From Flavobacteriaceae bacterium (GTDB taxonomy: Bacteria; Bacteroidota; Bacteroidia; Flavobacteriales; Flavobacteriaceae): DNA of 64,000 nt. The notes under the pieces are model-generated. The model did not search any database and was not told the origin of the DNA. It saw only the letters and a program-made list of their open reading frames with translations. The stretch spans positions 1 to 64,000 of the forward strand of contig JADZFW010000018.1 in the NCBI GenBank assembly GCA_020854235.1. The letters are read 5' to 3'. A program made the translations under genes and the position numbers. Position 1 is the first letter of the stretch, and each line of letters opens with the position of its first letter. Shown piece after piece: positions 10,214 through 20,399 of the stretch.

Positions 10214-11329
10214 TTATTGGGTAACGATTTTAAACGAATCACCCTCTTGCAAACCTTGGTAACCCATGCTGATGATTTGATCTTTTGCTTTCAAACCCTC
10301 TAAAATTTCAACTTGACCATTGTATTTTTCACCGGTTTTTACATCGGCTTTTACCAATTTACCATCGCGAATAATCATGATATAGTCGCCTTCTTGACCC
10401 CGTTGAACCAAGCCTGTAGGTACAACCATTGCTTTGGAATTGGTGTATCCGGCTATTTTCAGTTCTACAATCATATTGGGTTTGAATTTTGAATTTTGAG
10501 GCAATGCTACTTCTACATTAAATGCACGTGATAATTCATCAATCGTTTTGGAAACGTATTTGATTTTGGTTTGGATGGAATCTTTTAAATCAGGGAAGTA
10601 TAGTAAAACTTCATCACCATTATTAACCACATTGGCATAACCTTCTCCGATTTTGGCAACTACTTTTAAATCTTTATCACTGATGATGCGAATTCCTTTT
10701 GGATATCCCGGACTTGCCATTTCCCCAATCTTGATATTGATATCATCTACAACACCACTTATCGGTGCTTTGATTGTATATAAATTGCGTTGTGCCAAAG
10801 TGGTATTTTTCTTTTTGATTAAAGATTCATAGTTGTTTTTTGCACTTAAGTATTGCACTTCGGTACCGATTTTTTGGTCCCATAAGTTCTTCTGTTTTTG
10901 ATAGATGTTTTCAGCAAAAGCAATTTGTTGATCCAATTCCTTGATACCTTCCGCAATGACATGGTCATCCAATCGAGCTAAAACCTGACCGGCAGAAACG
11001 CGTTGACCAATCTGAACTAAAATGCTTTTAACGACACCTGGAGATTCAGAATTGGCTACTACATTGTTTTTGGCATCTACAGCACCTTGTAAAGAAATGT
11101 ATTTGGTGAAAACGCTCGTTTTGATTTCTTCGGCATAGATCGCTTTTTCAATTTGCTTGGAAGGATTTTGAGCGGCCACAATTTTTTCCAAAGAATCGAT
11201 TTGAGACTCCAAAGCTTTATGCTCCTTTTTTAGTTTTACCAATAAATCTTTAGGATCTTGTTGTTTATTACAACTTGCCATAAATAATAGGGCAAGTATT
11301 GATAGCATAGTAAAATTTAATTTATTCAT
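10214..11329 (-). CDS. Efflux RND transporter periplasmic adaptor subunit (lipoprotein)
   Basis: MASC lipobox, coiled coil, GQVLARLDDHVIAEGIKELDQQIAFAE, APISGVVDDINIKIGEMASPG. Confidence 0.92.
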   Translation of the reverse strand: MNKLNFTMLSILALLFMASCNKQQDPKDLLVKLKKEHKALESQIDSLEKIVAAQNPSKQIEKAIYAEEIKTSVFTKYISLQGAVDAKNNVVANSESPGVVKSILVQIGQRVSAGQVLARLDDHVIAEGIKELDQQIAFAENIYQKQKNLWDQKIGTEVQYLSAKNNYESLIKKKNTTLAQRNLYTIKAPISGVVDDINIKIGEMASPGYPKGIRIISDKDLKVVAKIGEGYANVVNNGDEVLLYFPDLKDSIQTKIKYVSKTIDELSRAFNVEVALPQNSKFKPNMIVELKIAGYTNSKAMVVPTGLVQRGQEGDYIMIIRDGKLVKADVKTGEKYNGQVEILEGLKAKDQIISMGYQGLQEGDSFKIVTQ

Positions 11330-11370
11330 TTTTAAATATTTGAAATATAAGTTATAATTTTTATTTTGTT

Positions 11371-12138
11371 TTATTCCATCATTTTAGCCGCGATATGTGT
11401 AGCTGCTTTCCTAGGTGAAAACCTGATGCTAAAAGCCATAATGGCATTTTTAAGTCCATGAATGACATTGGTTTTGCCTTGTTGCATGGAATTGTAAATG
11501 AAAATAGCCAAGTCTTTACTACTGGGAATATTTCCTTTGAAAATAGCATCCGATTTGAATTCGGCTACTTGTGCAAATTCAGATTTCGTAGCACCCGGAT
11601 TGATACAAGTCACAACAACGTGTTTGTCTTTTAACTCATACGCCAATGCATCCGAAAAATTCATGACATAAGCTTTGGTTGCTGCATATACGGCCATGTT
11701 TGGAATGGGTTGAAATGCGGCAGTAGAGGCAATGTTGACTATATTTCCTTGTCCATTTTTGACCATTTCCTTCCCAAATAATTGACTCAATTGGGTCAAG
11801 GTAATCATGTTAAGTACCATCATTTGTTCGATTTTTTTGGGATCATTTTCCAAAAGAGCTCCATACAAACCAAAACCGGCATTGTTAATCAGCACATCAA
11901 TTTTCAATTTTTGATCCTGAACTTGTTTGAAAAGCTGTTCTGCACTTTCATTTTGAGCCAAATCCATTGAAATGAGATGTACCGCTACCTGAAATTTGGA
12001 TTCAATTTCTGATTTCAGAGATGCTAATAGTGCTGTACGTCTTGCTGTAAGCACCAAATGGTAGCCTTTTTCAGCAAAAACCAAAGCGGTTTCTCTGCCG
12101 ATTCCGCTGGATGCGCCTGTGATTAATACGGTTTTCAT
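11371..12138 (-). CDS. SDR family NAD(P)-dependent oxidoreductase
   Basis: VLITGASSGIGRETALVFAEKG, NNAGFG, YAATKAYV. Confidence 0.93.
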   Translation of the reverse strand: MKTVLITGASSGIGRETALVFAEKGYHLVLTARRTALLASLKSEIESKFQVAVHLISMDLAQNESAEQLFKQVQDQKLKIDVLINNAGFGLYGALLENDPKKIEQMMVLNMITLTQLSQLFGKEMVKNGQGNIVNIASTAAFQPIPNMAVYAATKAYVMNFSDALAYELKDKHVVVTCINPGATKSEFAQVAEFKSDAIFKGNIPSSKDLAIFIYNSMQQGKTNVIHGLKNAIMAFSIRFSPRKAATHIAAKMME

Positions 12139-12169
12139 ATAATGTGGTTTTAGATTGATTTTTGATTAT

Positions 12170-12748
12170 TTAAATAAGTTTTTCACCTAGTTTTTCTGTT
12201 TCCAACAACCATTTTTTGCGTTTGGCTTCATCGGAAACTTTCAACGAACCGAAATAGGTTTGCTTAGAGACCTTGATGCCGCAAAAAGTCATGGTGTTTT
12301 TCATGGCTTTTCCACCCGGATTTCCGATAAACAAACGATAGAAGAAAGGTGGTGCATCCATGGTAGCAATAAAATGGGCTGTTTTTCCGGTTAAATAACT
12401 ATCCCAAGCGACCCGATTGGGATTGGATTTGTATTTAAAAGCAAATCCGGGAAGAAACACATGTTCAATAAAAGCTTTGACCAAAGCTGGAGGCAAGTAC
12501 CACCATGTAGGATAAACCCACACGATGTGATGGCTCCATGCAATCAATTCCTGTGCTTTTTTCAAATCCTCGGAATCGTTTGGCGTTTTAAAATCTTTCA
12601 AAAATGGAGTTCCAAAATCAAAGTCAATCAGTGAGATCATTTTGATTTCAGCACCCGATTTTTCAGCACCTTTGCGATAAGCATCTGCCAATGCCATAGA
12701 ATAACTTTCCTTAACCGGATTGCCATTGATGATGAGAATATTTTTCAT
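12170..12748 (-). CDS. NAD(P)H-dependent oxidoreductase, flavodoxin-like fold
   Basis: ILIINGNPVKESYSMALADAYRKGAEKSGAE; WVYPTWWYLPPALVKAFIEHVFLPGFAF. Confidence 0.88.
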   Translation of the reverse strand: MKNILIINGNPVKESYSMALADAYRKGAEKSGAEIKMISLIDFDFGTPFLKDFKTPNDSEDLKKAQELIAWSHHIVWVYPTWWYLPPALVKAFIEHVFLPGFAFKYKSNPNRVAWDSYLTGKTAHFIATMDAPPFFYRLFIGNPGGKAMKNTMTFCGIKVSKQTYFGSLKVSDEAKRKKWLLETEKLGEKLI

Positions 12749-12756
12749 TTTATAAA

Positions 12757-12803
12757 ACTTTAAAACTTTTAACTTTTAACTTTTAACTTTTACCTTTTAA
12801 CTT
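12757..12803. repeat. Heptanucleotide microsatellite (CTTTTAA)n
   Basis: Read directly: ...actttaaaacttttaacttttaacttttaactttta... Confidence 0.7.
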
Positions 12804-12812
12804 TAAACAGTA

Positions 12813-14141
12813 TTACCGTCCCAAAGCGTTTTCCAAAGCAGCCTTTTTACTAATCAAATCAAAGATTGATTGCAAATATTCTTGTTGCTTGCCATAGAGT
12901 TGGATTTGAGCATTGTTGAGTTCGAAACTGCCAGAAATTCCTTCTTTAAATTTGATGTTTTCCTTACGTTCGATACTTTCAGCTAGTTTTAAACCTTCTT
13001 TAGCCGTATTGAATGTGTTGAGTGCATTTTCGTAATTGGTTTTAGCCAATTGATAACCTAAATTCAATTTTTCAACGGTCTCCAACTGCCCTCTTTCTGC
13101 TTTGTCAAGATTGATCTTGGCTTGTTGCACTCGTGATGTACGTTGTAAACTGCTGAAAATGGGCACACTGATTTGAACGCCAAATACGGAACTACCAAAC
13201 CATTTTTGGTCATTGCTGAAAAATTTGAATTTTTCTCCATAGGCACTAACCCCATAATTGATAAATGCTCCAATACTTGGAAGAGCTTTGCTCTGTTCCA
13301 ATTTGGTCAAAAGTTTGTTGGCTTGTACTGAATTTTCAGAGATTTTATAATCTATATGAGTGGTATAATCAAATTTTTGTCCCAATATATTTAAATCACT
13401 GTTTTGGACAGCGAGCGCTTCCATCTTATCAGTTAATTGAATGTTGTTTTCAATCGGAATTCCCAAAACATATTTCAACATATTTAAGTTGTATTGTTCC
13501 AATCTTTGTAAGTTTTGTAATTGGTTTTCTATGGAAGAAAGTGTCAAAGCCAATTGTTCGGCATCTTGTTCTTCTGCAAAACCGCTTTTGATGATTTCTC
13601 TCGTTTCAAATAGCAATTTTTCGATATTTTGCTTGTTTTTCTTCAAAATATCGATGCCTTCTCTGGTCATAAGAACGCCTGCATAGGCATTAATTACCCC
13701 TTGTTTGATAGAGATATCGGTTTTTTCTTTAATGCTTTCACTGATTTTTAAATACACTTGAGCTGATTGTAAACCTACTAAATAGGAGCCATCAAAAATG
13801 AGTTGGCTTAAAGTAGCCGATGCACTCATATTGTGCTTGGTTCCAAAAGAGATTTCGGCAAATTCACCGGGTTGTCCCCCAAAAAATTCAGCAGGAATCA
13901 ATGAAACCGGTTGTTTGAGAAAATTTTGATAGTCCACAGTGCCGTTGATTTGAGGTAAACCCATGGTGGTAGTTTCCCATACTTTCTTTTTGGCTGCTTC
14001 AATGTCGTCATGGGCATCGAGCATAGCGTAACTGTTTTCTCTTGCAAAGGTAATGGCTTCTTCTAGTGTGAATGTGTATTTTTCTTGGGCTTGAAAGGTA
14101 AGCGTACTGAGAAGTAGTACTCCGATGATGTTGAATCGCAT
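12813..14141 (-). CDS. TolC family outer membrane efflux protein
   Basis: Signal peptide; YTFTLEEAITFARENSYAMLDAHDDIEAAKKKVWETTTMGLPQINGTVDY. Confidence 0.9.
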   Translation of the reverse strand: MRFNIIGVLLLSTLTFQAQEKYTFTLEEAITFARENSYAMLDAHDDIEAAKKKVWETTTMGLPQINGTVDYQNFLKQPVSLIPAEFFGGQPGEFAEISFGTKHNMSASATLSQLIFDGSYLVGLQSAQVYLKISESIKEKTDISIKQGVINAYAGVLMTREGIDILKKNKQNIEKLLFETREIIKSGFAEEQDAEQLALTLSSIENQLQNLQRLEQYNLNMLKYVLGIPIENNIQLTDKMEALAVQNSDLNILGQKFDYTTHIDYKISENSVQANKLLTKLEQSKALPSIGAFINYGVSAYGEKFKFFSNDQKWFGSSVFGVQISVPIFSSLQRTSRVQQAKINLDKAERGQLETVEKLNLGYQLAKTNYENALNTFNTAKEGLKLAESIERKENIKFKEGISGSFELNNAQIQLYGKQQEYLQSIFDLISKKAALENALGR

Positions 14142-14202
14142 AAAATTGTTTTTTATCAGTTTAATTGGTAGTTAATGGGTTGATTTTATTACAAGAACAG
14201 AA

Positions 14203-14802
14203 TTATTTTTTTTTGATGTATTTTTCCAATTCTTTCAAACCCTTGGGTGTGGCAATGGCTCGAATGAAATAAACCAAATATTCGTGAATGAGTTCAGAAA
14301 CTTTATAATCTTCGTTAGGAAATATATGGGGATTTTTCAAAGTATTGGTACCATTGAAATAAAACCGCGAAATGACATGGATATTGATGTCTTTCCGATA
14401 CAAACCCATAGTAATTCCCTTTTCCAAGTTTTCAGTGATGCCTTCAATGACGACATTGAATTTCTTTTCATACAATGTTTCGTATATATCCGGATAATAT
14501 TTTTGGAGTTGAAATTCCGTATTATTGTCTTCTTTTAGTTTTTGATGGATGTATTGATTGATCTCAAATAAATTTTGAATCGGATTTTGCTTGTCTTTAT
14601 TACAAATCCCATCTATTTCACAAATGACTTTCTCAAAAATAAATTCGGTAGTAGCTTTGATTAAATCGTACTTGTTGGCATAAAACTCATAAATGGTCTT
14701 TTTGGAAATAGCCATTCGTTCCGCCAAATCATCCATCGTAACACTTTTAACTCCTAAAGTTAAAAATAGTTCACTGGCTTTATGTAGAATTTTATCACGC
14801 AT
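14203..14802 (-). CDS. TetR/AcrR family transcriptional regulator
   Basis: N-terminal HTH: KILHKASELFLTLGVKSVTMDDLAERMAISKKTIYEFYANKYDLI. Confidence 0.92.
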   Translation of the reverse strand: MRDKILHKASELFLTLGVKSVTMDDLAERMAISKKTIYEFYANKYDLIKATTEFIFEKVICEIDGICNKDKQNPIQNLFEINQYIHQKLKEDNNTEFQLQKYYPDIYETLYEKKFNVVIEGITENLEKGITMGLYRKDINIHVISRFYFNGTNTLKNPHIFPNEDYKVSELIHEYLVYFIRAIATPKGLKELEKYIKKK

Positions 14803-14859
14803 GTATGGATGATTATGAAAACGAAATTTTACTAATTGACTTCTAACTTTTATTTAGGT

Positions 14860-14878
14860 CACTGAGCTTGTCGAAGTG
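14860..14878. repeat. Palindromic dispersed element CACTGAGCTTGTCGAAGTG
   Basis: CACT/AGTG outer arms with imperfect inner symmetry; resembles the CTTCGACAAGCTCAG repeat seen in many bacterial genomes. Confidence 0.55.
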
Positions 14879-15012
14879 CTAATTTGAGCCTGCAAATATA
14901 TAAAGGAAACTTTATAAACCAAAAAAGTTTCTAAAGTTTTATCATTTCTTAACATATCTTTTTTATTGGGTAACATTATTTAATTTTTTACCTTTACCCC
15001 AAACATTATTAA

Positions 15013-15978
15013 ATGACTTTAAAAGATTATACAGTTCTTTTTTCCAAACACTTAGAATCCAATTACCCAAATCAAAAACCTCATAATCTGTATGAACCTA
15101 TGCAGTATATTTTGGAGTTGGGAGGAAAAAGAATACGTCCGGTTTTAACTCTTATTGCAGCAGATGGCTTTGGTGGAACTTCCGATAAAGCACTTTCAGC
15201 AGCTATGGCCGTCGAAGTTTTTCACAATTTTACACTCTTGCACGATGATATCATGGATCAAGCACCTATTCGCAGAGGCAAACCAACCGTACATCAACTT
15301 TGGAATACCAATACTGCCATTCTTTCGGGAGATGTAATGATGATCAAAGCTTTTCAATATATCAATGTGTATGAGTCTGATAAGTTTACCGCACTTACTC
15401 AATTGTTGAGTAAAACAGCTGTGGAAGTTTGTGAAGGTCAACAATACGATATGGATTTTGAAACCAAATCGGAGGTTACTTTGACTGCGTATAGAGAAAT
15501 GATTCGTTTGAAAACAGCTGTTTTACTAGGAGCTGCTCTTCAAATGGGGGCAATAGTAGCCGATGCTGGAATTTCAGACCAACATAAAATTTACGATATG
15601 GGTGTTCTAATGGGATTAGCTTTTCAAATGCAGGACGATTATTTAGACACATTTGGTAATGCAGAGACTTTTGGGAAACAAATCGGTGGAGATATTGTTG
15701 AAAACAAGAAAACTTGGTTGGTCTTGAAAACTTTGGAGCTTGCGGATGATCGTGATAAGCAAGTACTGACAACATTGTTTAACGGTTATTCGGAAGTGGA
15801 TAAAATTGAAAAAGTAAAAGACCTATTTAAAAAGTACAGTGTTGATATTTTGATTCAAAAAGAGATGGAACACTATACCTTGGCAGCCGAACAACTTTTA
15901 AACGAATTACCTTTACAATCCCAATCCAAAATTGTATTGGAAACATTGATGCAACAATTAAAAAGTAGAAAGCACTGA
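15013..15978 (+). CDS. Polyprenyl synthetase family protein
   Basis: GGKRIRPVLTL, LLHDDIMDQAPIRRGKPTVH, FQMQDDYLDTFG motifs. Confidence 0.93.
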   Translation: MTLKDYTVLFSKHLESNYPNQKPHNLYEPMQYILELGGKRIRPVLTLIAADGFGGTSDKALSAAMAVEVFHNFTLLHDDIMDQAPIRRGKPTVHQLWNTNTAILSGDVMMIKAFQYINVYESDKFTALTQLLSKTAVEVCEGQQYDMDFETKSEVTLTAYREMIRLKTAVLLGAALQMGAIVADAGISDQHKIYDMGVLMGLAFQMQDDYLDTFGNAETFGKQIGGDIVENKKTWLVLKTLELADDRDKQVLTTLFNGYSEVDKIEKVKDLFKKYSVDILIQKEMEHYTLAAEQLLNELPLQSQSKIVLETLMQQLKSRKH

Positions 15979-16328
15979 TGAATGAAATCCCAGCTACCTA
16001 TACTTGGTTGACAGATACTCAATATGCGCATTTGTATCCCAAAATGTTGCTTCAAGTAAAGAAGGATTTTGAGTTGACCGGCTTGACCATCGACATTTCT
16101 GAATCAACTACGCCCGAAGAATTGATCAAAGAAGTTTCCTACGAATTATACCAGTTGATCCAATACAAATTTGATGTTTTTATGCAATTGCTCTATCGGA
16201 TCGATATTGCGGAGCAACTCATGAAATCGGATGAAGTGGAATCAGCAGAAGTGTTGACCGAGAAAGCTACCTATCAAGTGTTAAAGAGAGAATGGCAGAA
16301 GGTGGAATTGCGGGAAAGGTTTAGTTGA
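15978..16328 (+). CDS. Conserved hypothetical protein
   Basis: 116-aa ORF overlapping the previous stop, likely co-transcribed. Confidence 0.65.
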   Translation: MNEIPATYTWLTDTQYAHLYPKMLLQVKKDFELTGLTIDISESTTPEELIKEVSYELYQLIQYKFDVFMQLLYRIDIAEQLMKSDEVESAEVLTEKATYQVLKREWQKVELRERFS

Positions 16329-16433
16329 TGGGGAAGCAAATCATTTTTCCTTTAAAATGGATTTCAAAAACTTTCCGAATTGCGATCTAATCCCAATAAA
16401 ATAAAGATACCAAATATCTTCCCAATTTCTGCA

Positions 16434-16898
16434 TTAAAACCCAATCTGTCTATCAATTTGTTGGTCCAATGAGATAAATGTTTCTGTTCGGGAAACGCCT
16501 TTGATAGCTTGAATCTGATGGTTGAGCACTTTCATCAAATGCTCGTTGTCTTTACAAAGTATTTTGATAAAAATGGCGTAATCACCGGTTGTATAATGAC
16601 TTTCTATTACTTCGGGAATGCTTTTCAATTTTTCTATAGCATCTTTGTAAATGCCTGCACTGTCCAGAAAAATCCCTACAAATGCCAGCGTTTTATATCC
16701 TAAAATTTTGGGATCTAAAACAAATTTAGAACCCTTTAATAATCCGGAAGCTTCGAGTTTGCGCAATCTTTGATGTATAGCTGCTCCCGAAATACCTACT
16801 TCTTTGGCGATGGATAAAATGGGAATTCGAGCATCGTGAATCAAATGTTGCAAGATGATTTTATCAATTCCGTCTATATGTAATTCTTTGTCTTTCAT
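16434..16898 (-). CDS. Lrp/AsnC family transcriptional regulator
   Basis: DGIDKIILQHLIHDARIPILSIAKEVGISGAAIHQRLRKLEASGLLKG. Confidence 0.93.
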   Translation of the reverse strand: MKDKELHIDGIDKIILQHLIHDARIPILSIAKEVGISGAAIHQRLRKLEASGLLKGSKFVLDPKILGYKTLAFVGIFLDSAGIYKDAIEKLKSIPEVIESHYTTGDYAIFIKILCKDNEHLMKVLNHQIQAIKGVSRTETFISLDQQIDRQIGF

Positions 16899-16963
16899 CT
16901 GTTTATTTCAATTTGATTTTTAATGGTAAGACCCGCTTCGCAGCGAGGCGAGTGGAATTCGCA

Positions 16964-16979
16964 CCCGAAAGCTTTCGGG
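16964..16979. repeat. 16-bp perfect palindrome CCCGAAAGCTTTCGGG
   Basis: Read directly; related palindromes at 16993-17023 and 63197-63216. Confidence 0.75.
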
Positions 16980-16992
16980 ACATTTTTGGTTG

Positions 16993-17023
16993 ATGTCATT
17001 CCGGTAGCTATCGGGATTGACAT
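16993..17023. repeat. REP-like imperfect palindrome ATGTCATTCCGGTAGCTATCGGGATTGACAT
   Basis: Read directly; core CCGGTAGCTATCGGG. Confidence 0.65.
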
Positions 17024-17038
17024 GCTCATTTCATAAGA

Positions 17039-17070
17039 AAACCCCATAGGTTTTATAACTTATGGGGTTT
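17039..17070 (-). terminator. Terminator-like hairpin AAACCCCATA...TATGGGGTTT downstream of accC
   Basis: 10-bp arms immediately 3' of the minus-strand accC stop. Confidence 0.7.
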
Positions 17071-17075
17071 AAAGA

Positions 17076-18419
17076 TTAATCTTCCATGCTAAAATCTTCA
17101 AGAAACTTGGTTGTATAATTTCCTAAAACAAAATCCGGGTGATTCATCAGTTTTTGGTGGAAAGGAATTGTTGTTTTGATTCCTTCAATATAGAATTCAT
17201 CCAAAGCTCTTTTCATTTTGGCAATAGCTTCGGGACGGGTTTCGGCGGTGACAATCAATTTAGCAATCATCGAATCGTAATTGGGAACGATGGTATAACC
17301 GGCATAAACGTGTGTATCTACGCGCACACCATGTCCGCCAGGCATGTGCAAAGCAGTAATTTTACCGGGACTAGGTCTAAAGTCATTGTAAGGGTCTTCT
17401 GCATTGATACGACATTCGATAGAGTGCATTTTTGGAAAATAATTTTTACCCGAAATAGGCACTCCGGCAGCTACTTTGATTTGTTCATTGATTAAATCGT
17501 AGTTGACAATCACTTGTTCGGTGATGGGATGCTCTACTTGAATACGGGTATTCATTTCCATAAAATAGAAATTGCGGTGTTTGTCAACCAAAAATTCAAC
17601 TGTTCCGGCACCTTCATATTTGATAGATTCGGCAGCTTTGATAGCGGCTTCTCCCATTTTTTTACGCAACGCATCGGTCATATAAGGAGAAGGTGATTCT
17701 TCGGCCAATTTTTGATGACGACGTTGAACAGAACAATCTCTTTCCGATAAATGGCAAGCTCTACCTGTAGAATCACCTACAATTTGAATTTCAATATGTC
17801 GGGGTTCTTCTAGGAGTTTTTCCATATACATTCCGTCATTGCCAAAGGAAGCAAAAGCTTCTTGTTTGGCTTTTTCCCAAGATTCTTTGAGTTCTTCTTT
17901 TTTCCAAATGGCACGCATACCTTTACCTCCACCACCTGCAGTAGCTTTGATCATCACAGGATATCCGATTTCTTCAGCCATAACAGCAGCAGCTTCATAC
18001 GTATCAATAATACCTTCCGAACCTGGAATAGTAGGAACTCCGGCTGCTTTCATGGTAGCCTTAGCAGAAGCTTTGTCTCCCATTTTGGAAATCATCTCGG
18101 GAGAAGCTCCAATGAATTTGATACCGTGGTCTTCGCAAAGTTTGGAAAATTTAGCATTTTCCGATAAAAATCCGTAACCGGGATGAATGGCATCTGCATT
18201 GGTAATTTCGGCTGCAGCAATGATGTTGGACATCTTCAGATAGGAATCTTTACTGGCAGGTGGGCCGATACAAACGGCTTCGTCGGCATATTTTACATGC
18301 AAACTATCGCGATCGGCAGTAGAATAAACCGCTACAGATTTTACTCCGATTTCTCTACAAGTTCTGATGATACGCAAAGCGATTTCACCTCTATTGGCTA
18401 TTAATATTTTTTTAAACAT
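17076..18419 (-). CDS. accC: Acetyl-CoA carboxylase biotin carboxylase subunit
   Basis: [53 protein letters not shown]. Confidence 0.96.
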   Translation of the reverse strand: MFKKILIANRGEIALRIIRTCREIGVKSVAVYSTADRDSLHVKYADEAVCIGPPASKDSYLKMSNIIAAAEITNADAIHPGYGFLSENAKFSKLCEDHGIKFIGASPEMISKMGDKASAKATMKAAGVPTIPGSEGIIDTYEAAAVMAEEIGYPVMIKATAGGGGKGMRAIWKKEELKESWEKAKQEAFASFGNDGMYMEKLLEEPRHIEIQIVGDSTGRACHLSERDCSVQRRHQKLAEESPSPYMTDALRKKMGEAAIKAAESIKYEGAGTVEFLVDKHRNFYFMEMNTRIQVEHPITEQVIVNYDLINEQIKVAAGVPISGKNYFPKMHSIECRINAEDPYNDFRPSPGKITALHMPGGHGVRVDTHVYAGYTIVPNYDSMIAKLIVTAETRPEAIAKMKRALDEFYIEGIKTTIPFHQKLMNHPDFVLGNYTTKFLEDFSMED

Positions 18420-18540
18420 AGGTTAAATTCAAAATTTAGCATTCAAAAATGCAGCATTATTAAAACAAGAATTTGGGATTTCTTGTCATTAAAGATGACT
18501 CAATAATTCTGCTTTTCAAAAAGTTATTATACCCAATAAA

Positions 18541-19011
18541 CTAAGAAGGATCAACCAAGAATAAAGGTTGTCCAAATTCAACCGGTGATGAATCGTCTAC
18601 CAGAATTTTTACGATTTTACCGCTAACTTCAGATTCAATTTCGTTGAAGAGTTTCATGGCTTCAATGATACAAACTACCGAACCAATTGAAACGGAATCT
18701 CCTACGTTAGCAAACATTGGTTTATCAGGTGAAGGTCTGCGATAAAATGTACCAATCATAGGGGAATTGATGGTTACATAATTGGCATTTTCATCTACAA
18801 CTGCTGCTTCTTTGACAGGAGTTGCCATAGGAGTTTCAAATGTAGTTTGAGCAGGTTGGATGTATTGTGGTGCATTGCTTACAATTGGAGCTCCATTGTA
18901 ATCGGGAGCAGTTTTGATGCTGATTTTGAAATCTTTGGTTTCGAGTTTTACCTCATTTACACCAGCTTTTGATACAAATTTGATAAGATTTTGAATGTCT
19001 CTAATGTCCAT
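18541..19011 (-). CDS. accB: Acetyl-CoA carboxylase biotin carboxyl carrier protein
   Basis: IEAMKLFNEIESE biotinylation motif; adjacent to accC. Confidence 0.96.
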   Translation of the reverse strand: MDIRDIQNLIKFVSKAGVNEVKLETKDFKISIKTAPDYNGAPIVSNAPQYIQPAQTTFETPMATPVKEAAVVDENANYVTINSPMIGTFYRRPSPDKPMFANVGDSVSIGSVVCIIEAMKLFNEIESEVSGKIVKILVDDSSPVEFGQPLFLVDPS

Positions 19012-19037
19012 AATATATTAGGTTTTGGTTAGTTTTT

Positions 19038-20033
19038 CTATGAATTATACGCCCAAGTCAGGTAAATGGCTCCCCAAGAGAACCCACCACCAAACGCGGC
19101 AAAAATGATTTTATCTCCTTTTTTTAATTGCTTTTCATAATCAACTAAGAGTAGTGGTAATGTGGCAGAAGTAGTGTTGCCATACATTTCAATATTCATC
19201 ATTACTTTTTCTTCCGGCAAACCGATTCGTGAGGCTGTTGCGTCTATGATGCGTTTATTAGCTTGATGGGCAGCCAGCCAGTTAATTTTATCTTTATCCA
19301 AATGATTTCTTTCCAAGATGATGTCTGACACTTCAGCCATTTTGGAAACGGCATATTTGAATACGGTCTTACCATCTTGAAATACAAAATGTTTTTTATT
19401 TTGAACGGTTTCCAATGAAGCAGGTAATACTGAACCACCGGCTGGGACTTGCAAAAATTCTCGTCCAATTCCATCGGTTTTTAATTCTTCATCTTGAAGT
19501 CCGTATCCTTCATTATTGGGTTCAAATAAAACCGCTCCGGCACCATCTCCAAATATGATACAAGTAGCCCGATCGGTATAATCAATCATAGATGAATTCT
19601 TATCCGACCCAATGAGTAGTACTTTTTGATATCTTCCTGATTCGATAAATTTGGCAGCAGTTGACATGCCGTATAGAAAACTAGAACAAGCTGAAATTAA
19701 ATCAAATGAAAAAGCATTGGTAGCTCCAATTTCGGTTGCGGTCAATGCAGCTGTGGAAGCTGCTTGCATATCGGGAGTTGCTGTGGCCACAATGACTAAA
19801 TCTATTTCAAGCGGATTGACTTTTGATTTAGCAAAAAGATCTTTGGCGGCTTCAATAGCCATAAAAGACGAACCTTTTCCTTCTCCTTTTAATATTCTTC
19901 TTTCTTTAATGCCTGTACGAGTTAATATCCATTCATCGGTGGTGTCCACCATGGATTCGAGTATCGCATTAGATAGCACATAATCGGGTAAATACTTCCC
20001 TACAGCAGTAATGGCAGCAGTTATCTTGGTCAT
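19038..20033 (-). CDS. fabH: Beta-ketoacyl-ACP synthase III
   Basis: TDEWILTRTGIKERRI; ISACSSFLYGM; GDGAGAVL; AAHQANKRIIDA. Confidence 0.96.
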   Translation of the reverse strand: MTKITAAITAVGKYLPDYVLSNAILESMVDTTDEWILTRTGIKERRILKGEGKGSSFMAIEAAKDLFAKSKVNPLEIDLVIVATATPDMQAASTAALTATEIGATNAFSFDLISACSSFLYGMSTAAKFIESGRYQKVLLIGSDKNSSMIDYTDRATCIIFGDGAGAVLFEPNNEGYGLQDEELKTDGIGREFLQVPAGGSVLPASLETVQNKKHFVFQDGKTVFKYAVSKMAEVSDIILERNHLDKDKINWLAAHQANKRIIDATASRIGLPEEKVMMNIEMYGNTTSATLPLLLVDYEKQLKKGDKIIFAAFGGGFSWGAIYLTWAYNS

Positions 20034-20163
20034 CAGAAACAGATTTGTTGGTTTTTTTAACGTGATTTAGATTAAATTTACGTTAAGGCAAAGTAAACGA
20101 AAATTTTCAAAAAATTGCCCAAAAAAGATGAAAAATGCACAATTTAGAGCTATTTTAAACAAA

Positions 20164-20190
20164 AAAACCCTCAAAAAGAGGGTATTTTAC
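20164..20190 (-). terminator. Terminator-like hairpin ACCCTCAAAAAGAGGGT
   Basis: Short stem with flanking A/T tracts 3' of rpmF. Confidence 0.65.
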
Positions 20191-20206
20191 TCAAAATGTT
20201 TTTTGA

Positions 20207-20398
20207 CTAAGATGCAGGAACAGGATCAATTACTACTTGACCTTTGTAATACAACTTTCCTTCATGCCAATGGGCACGATGGTAAAGATGCGCTTCACCG
20301 GTAGTAGTGTCAATAGCTACCTGAGGTGCCGTCGCTTTGTAATGGGTTCTTCTCTTATCTCTTCTGGTCTTCGAGGTTTTTCTCTTGGGATGTGCCAT
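20207..20398 (-). CDS. rpmF: 50S ribosomal protein L32
   Basis: [21 protein letters not shown]. Confidence 0.97.
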   Translation of the reverse strand: MAHPKRKTSKTRRDKRRTHYKATAPQVAIDTTTGEAHLYHRAHWHEGKLYYKGQVVIDPVPAS

Positions 20399-20399
20399 T

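Noticed and set aside
17139-18404. Plus-strand ORFs antisense to accC
   Set aside because: Shadow ORFs; accC on the minus strand is unambiguous.
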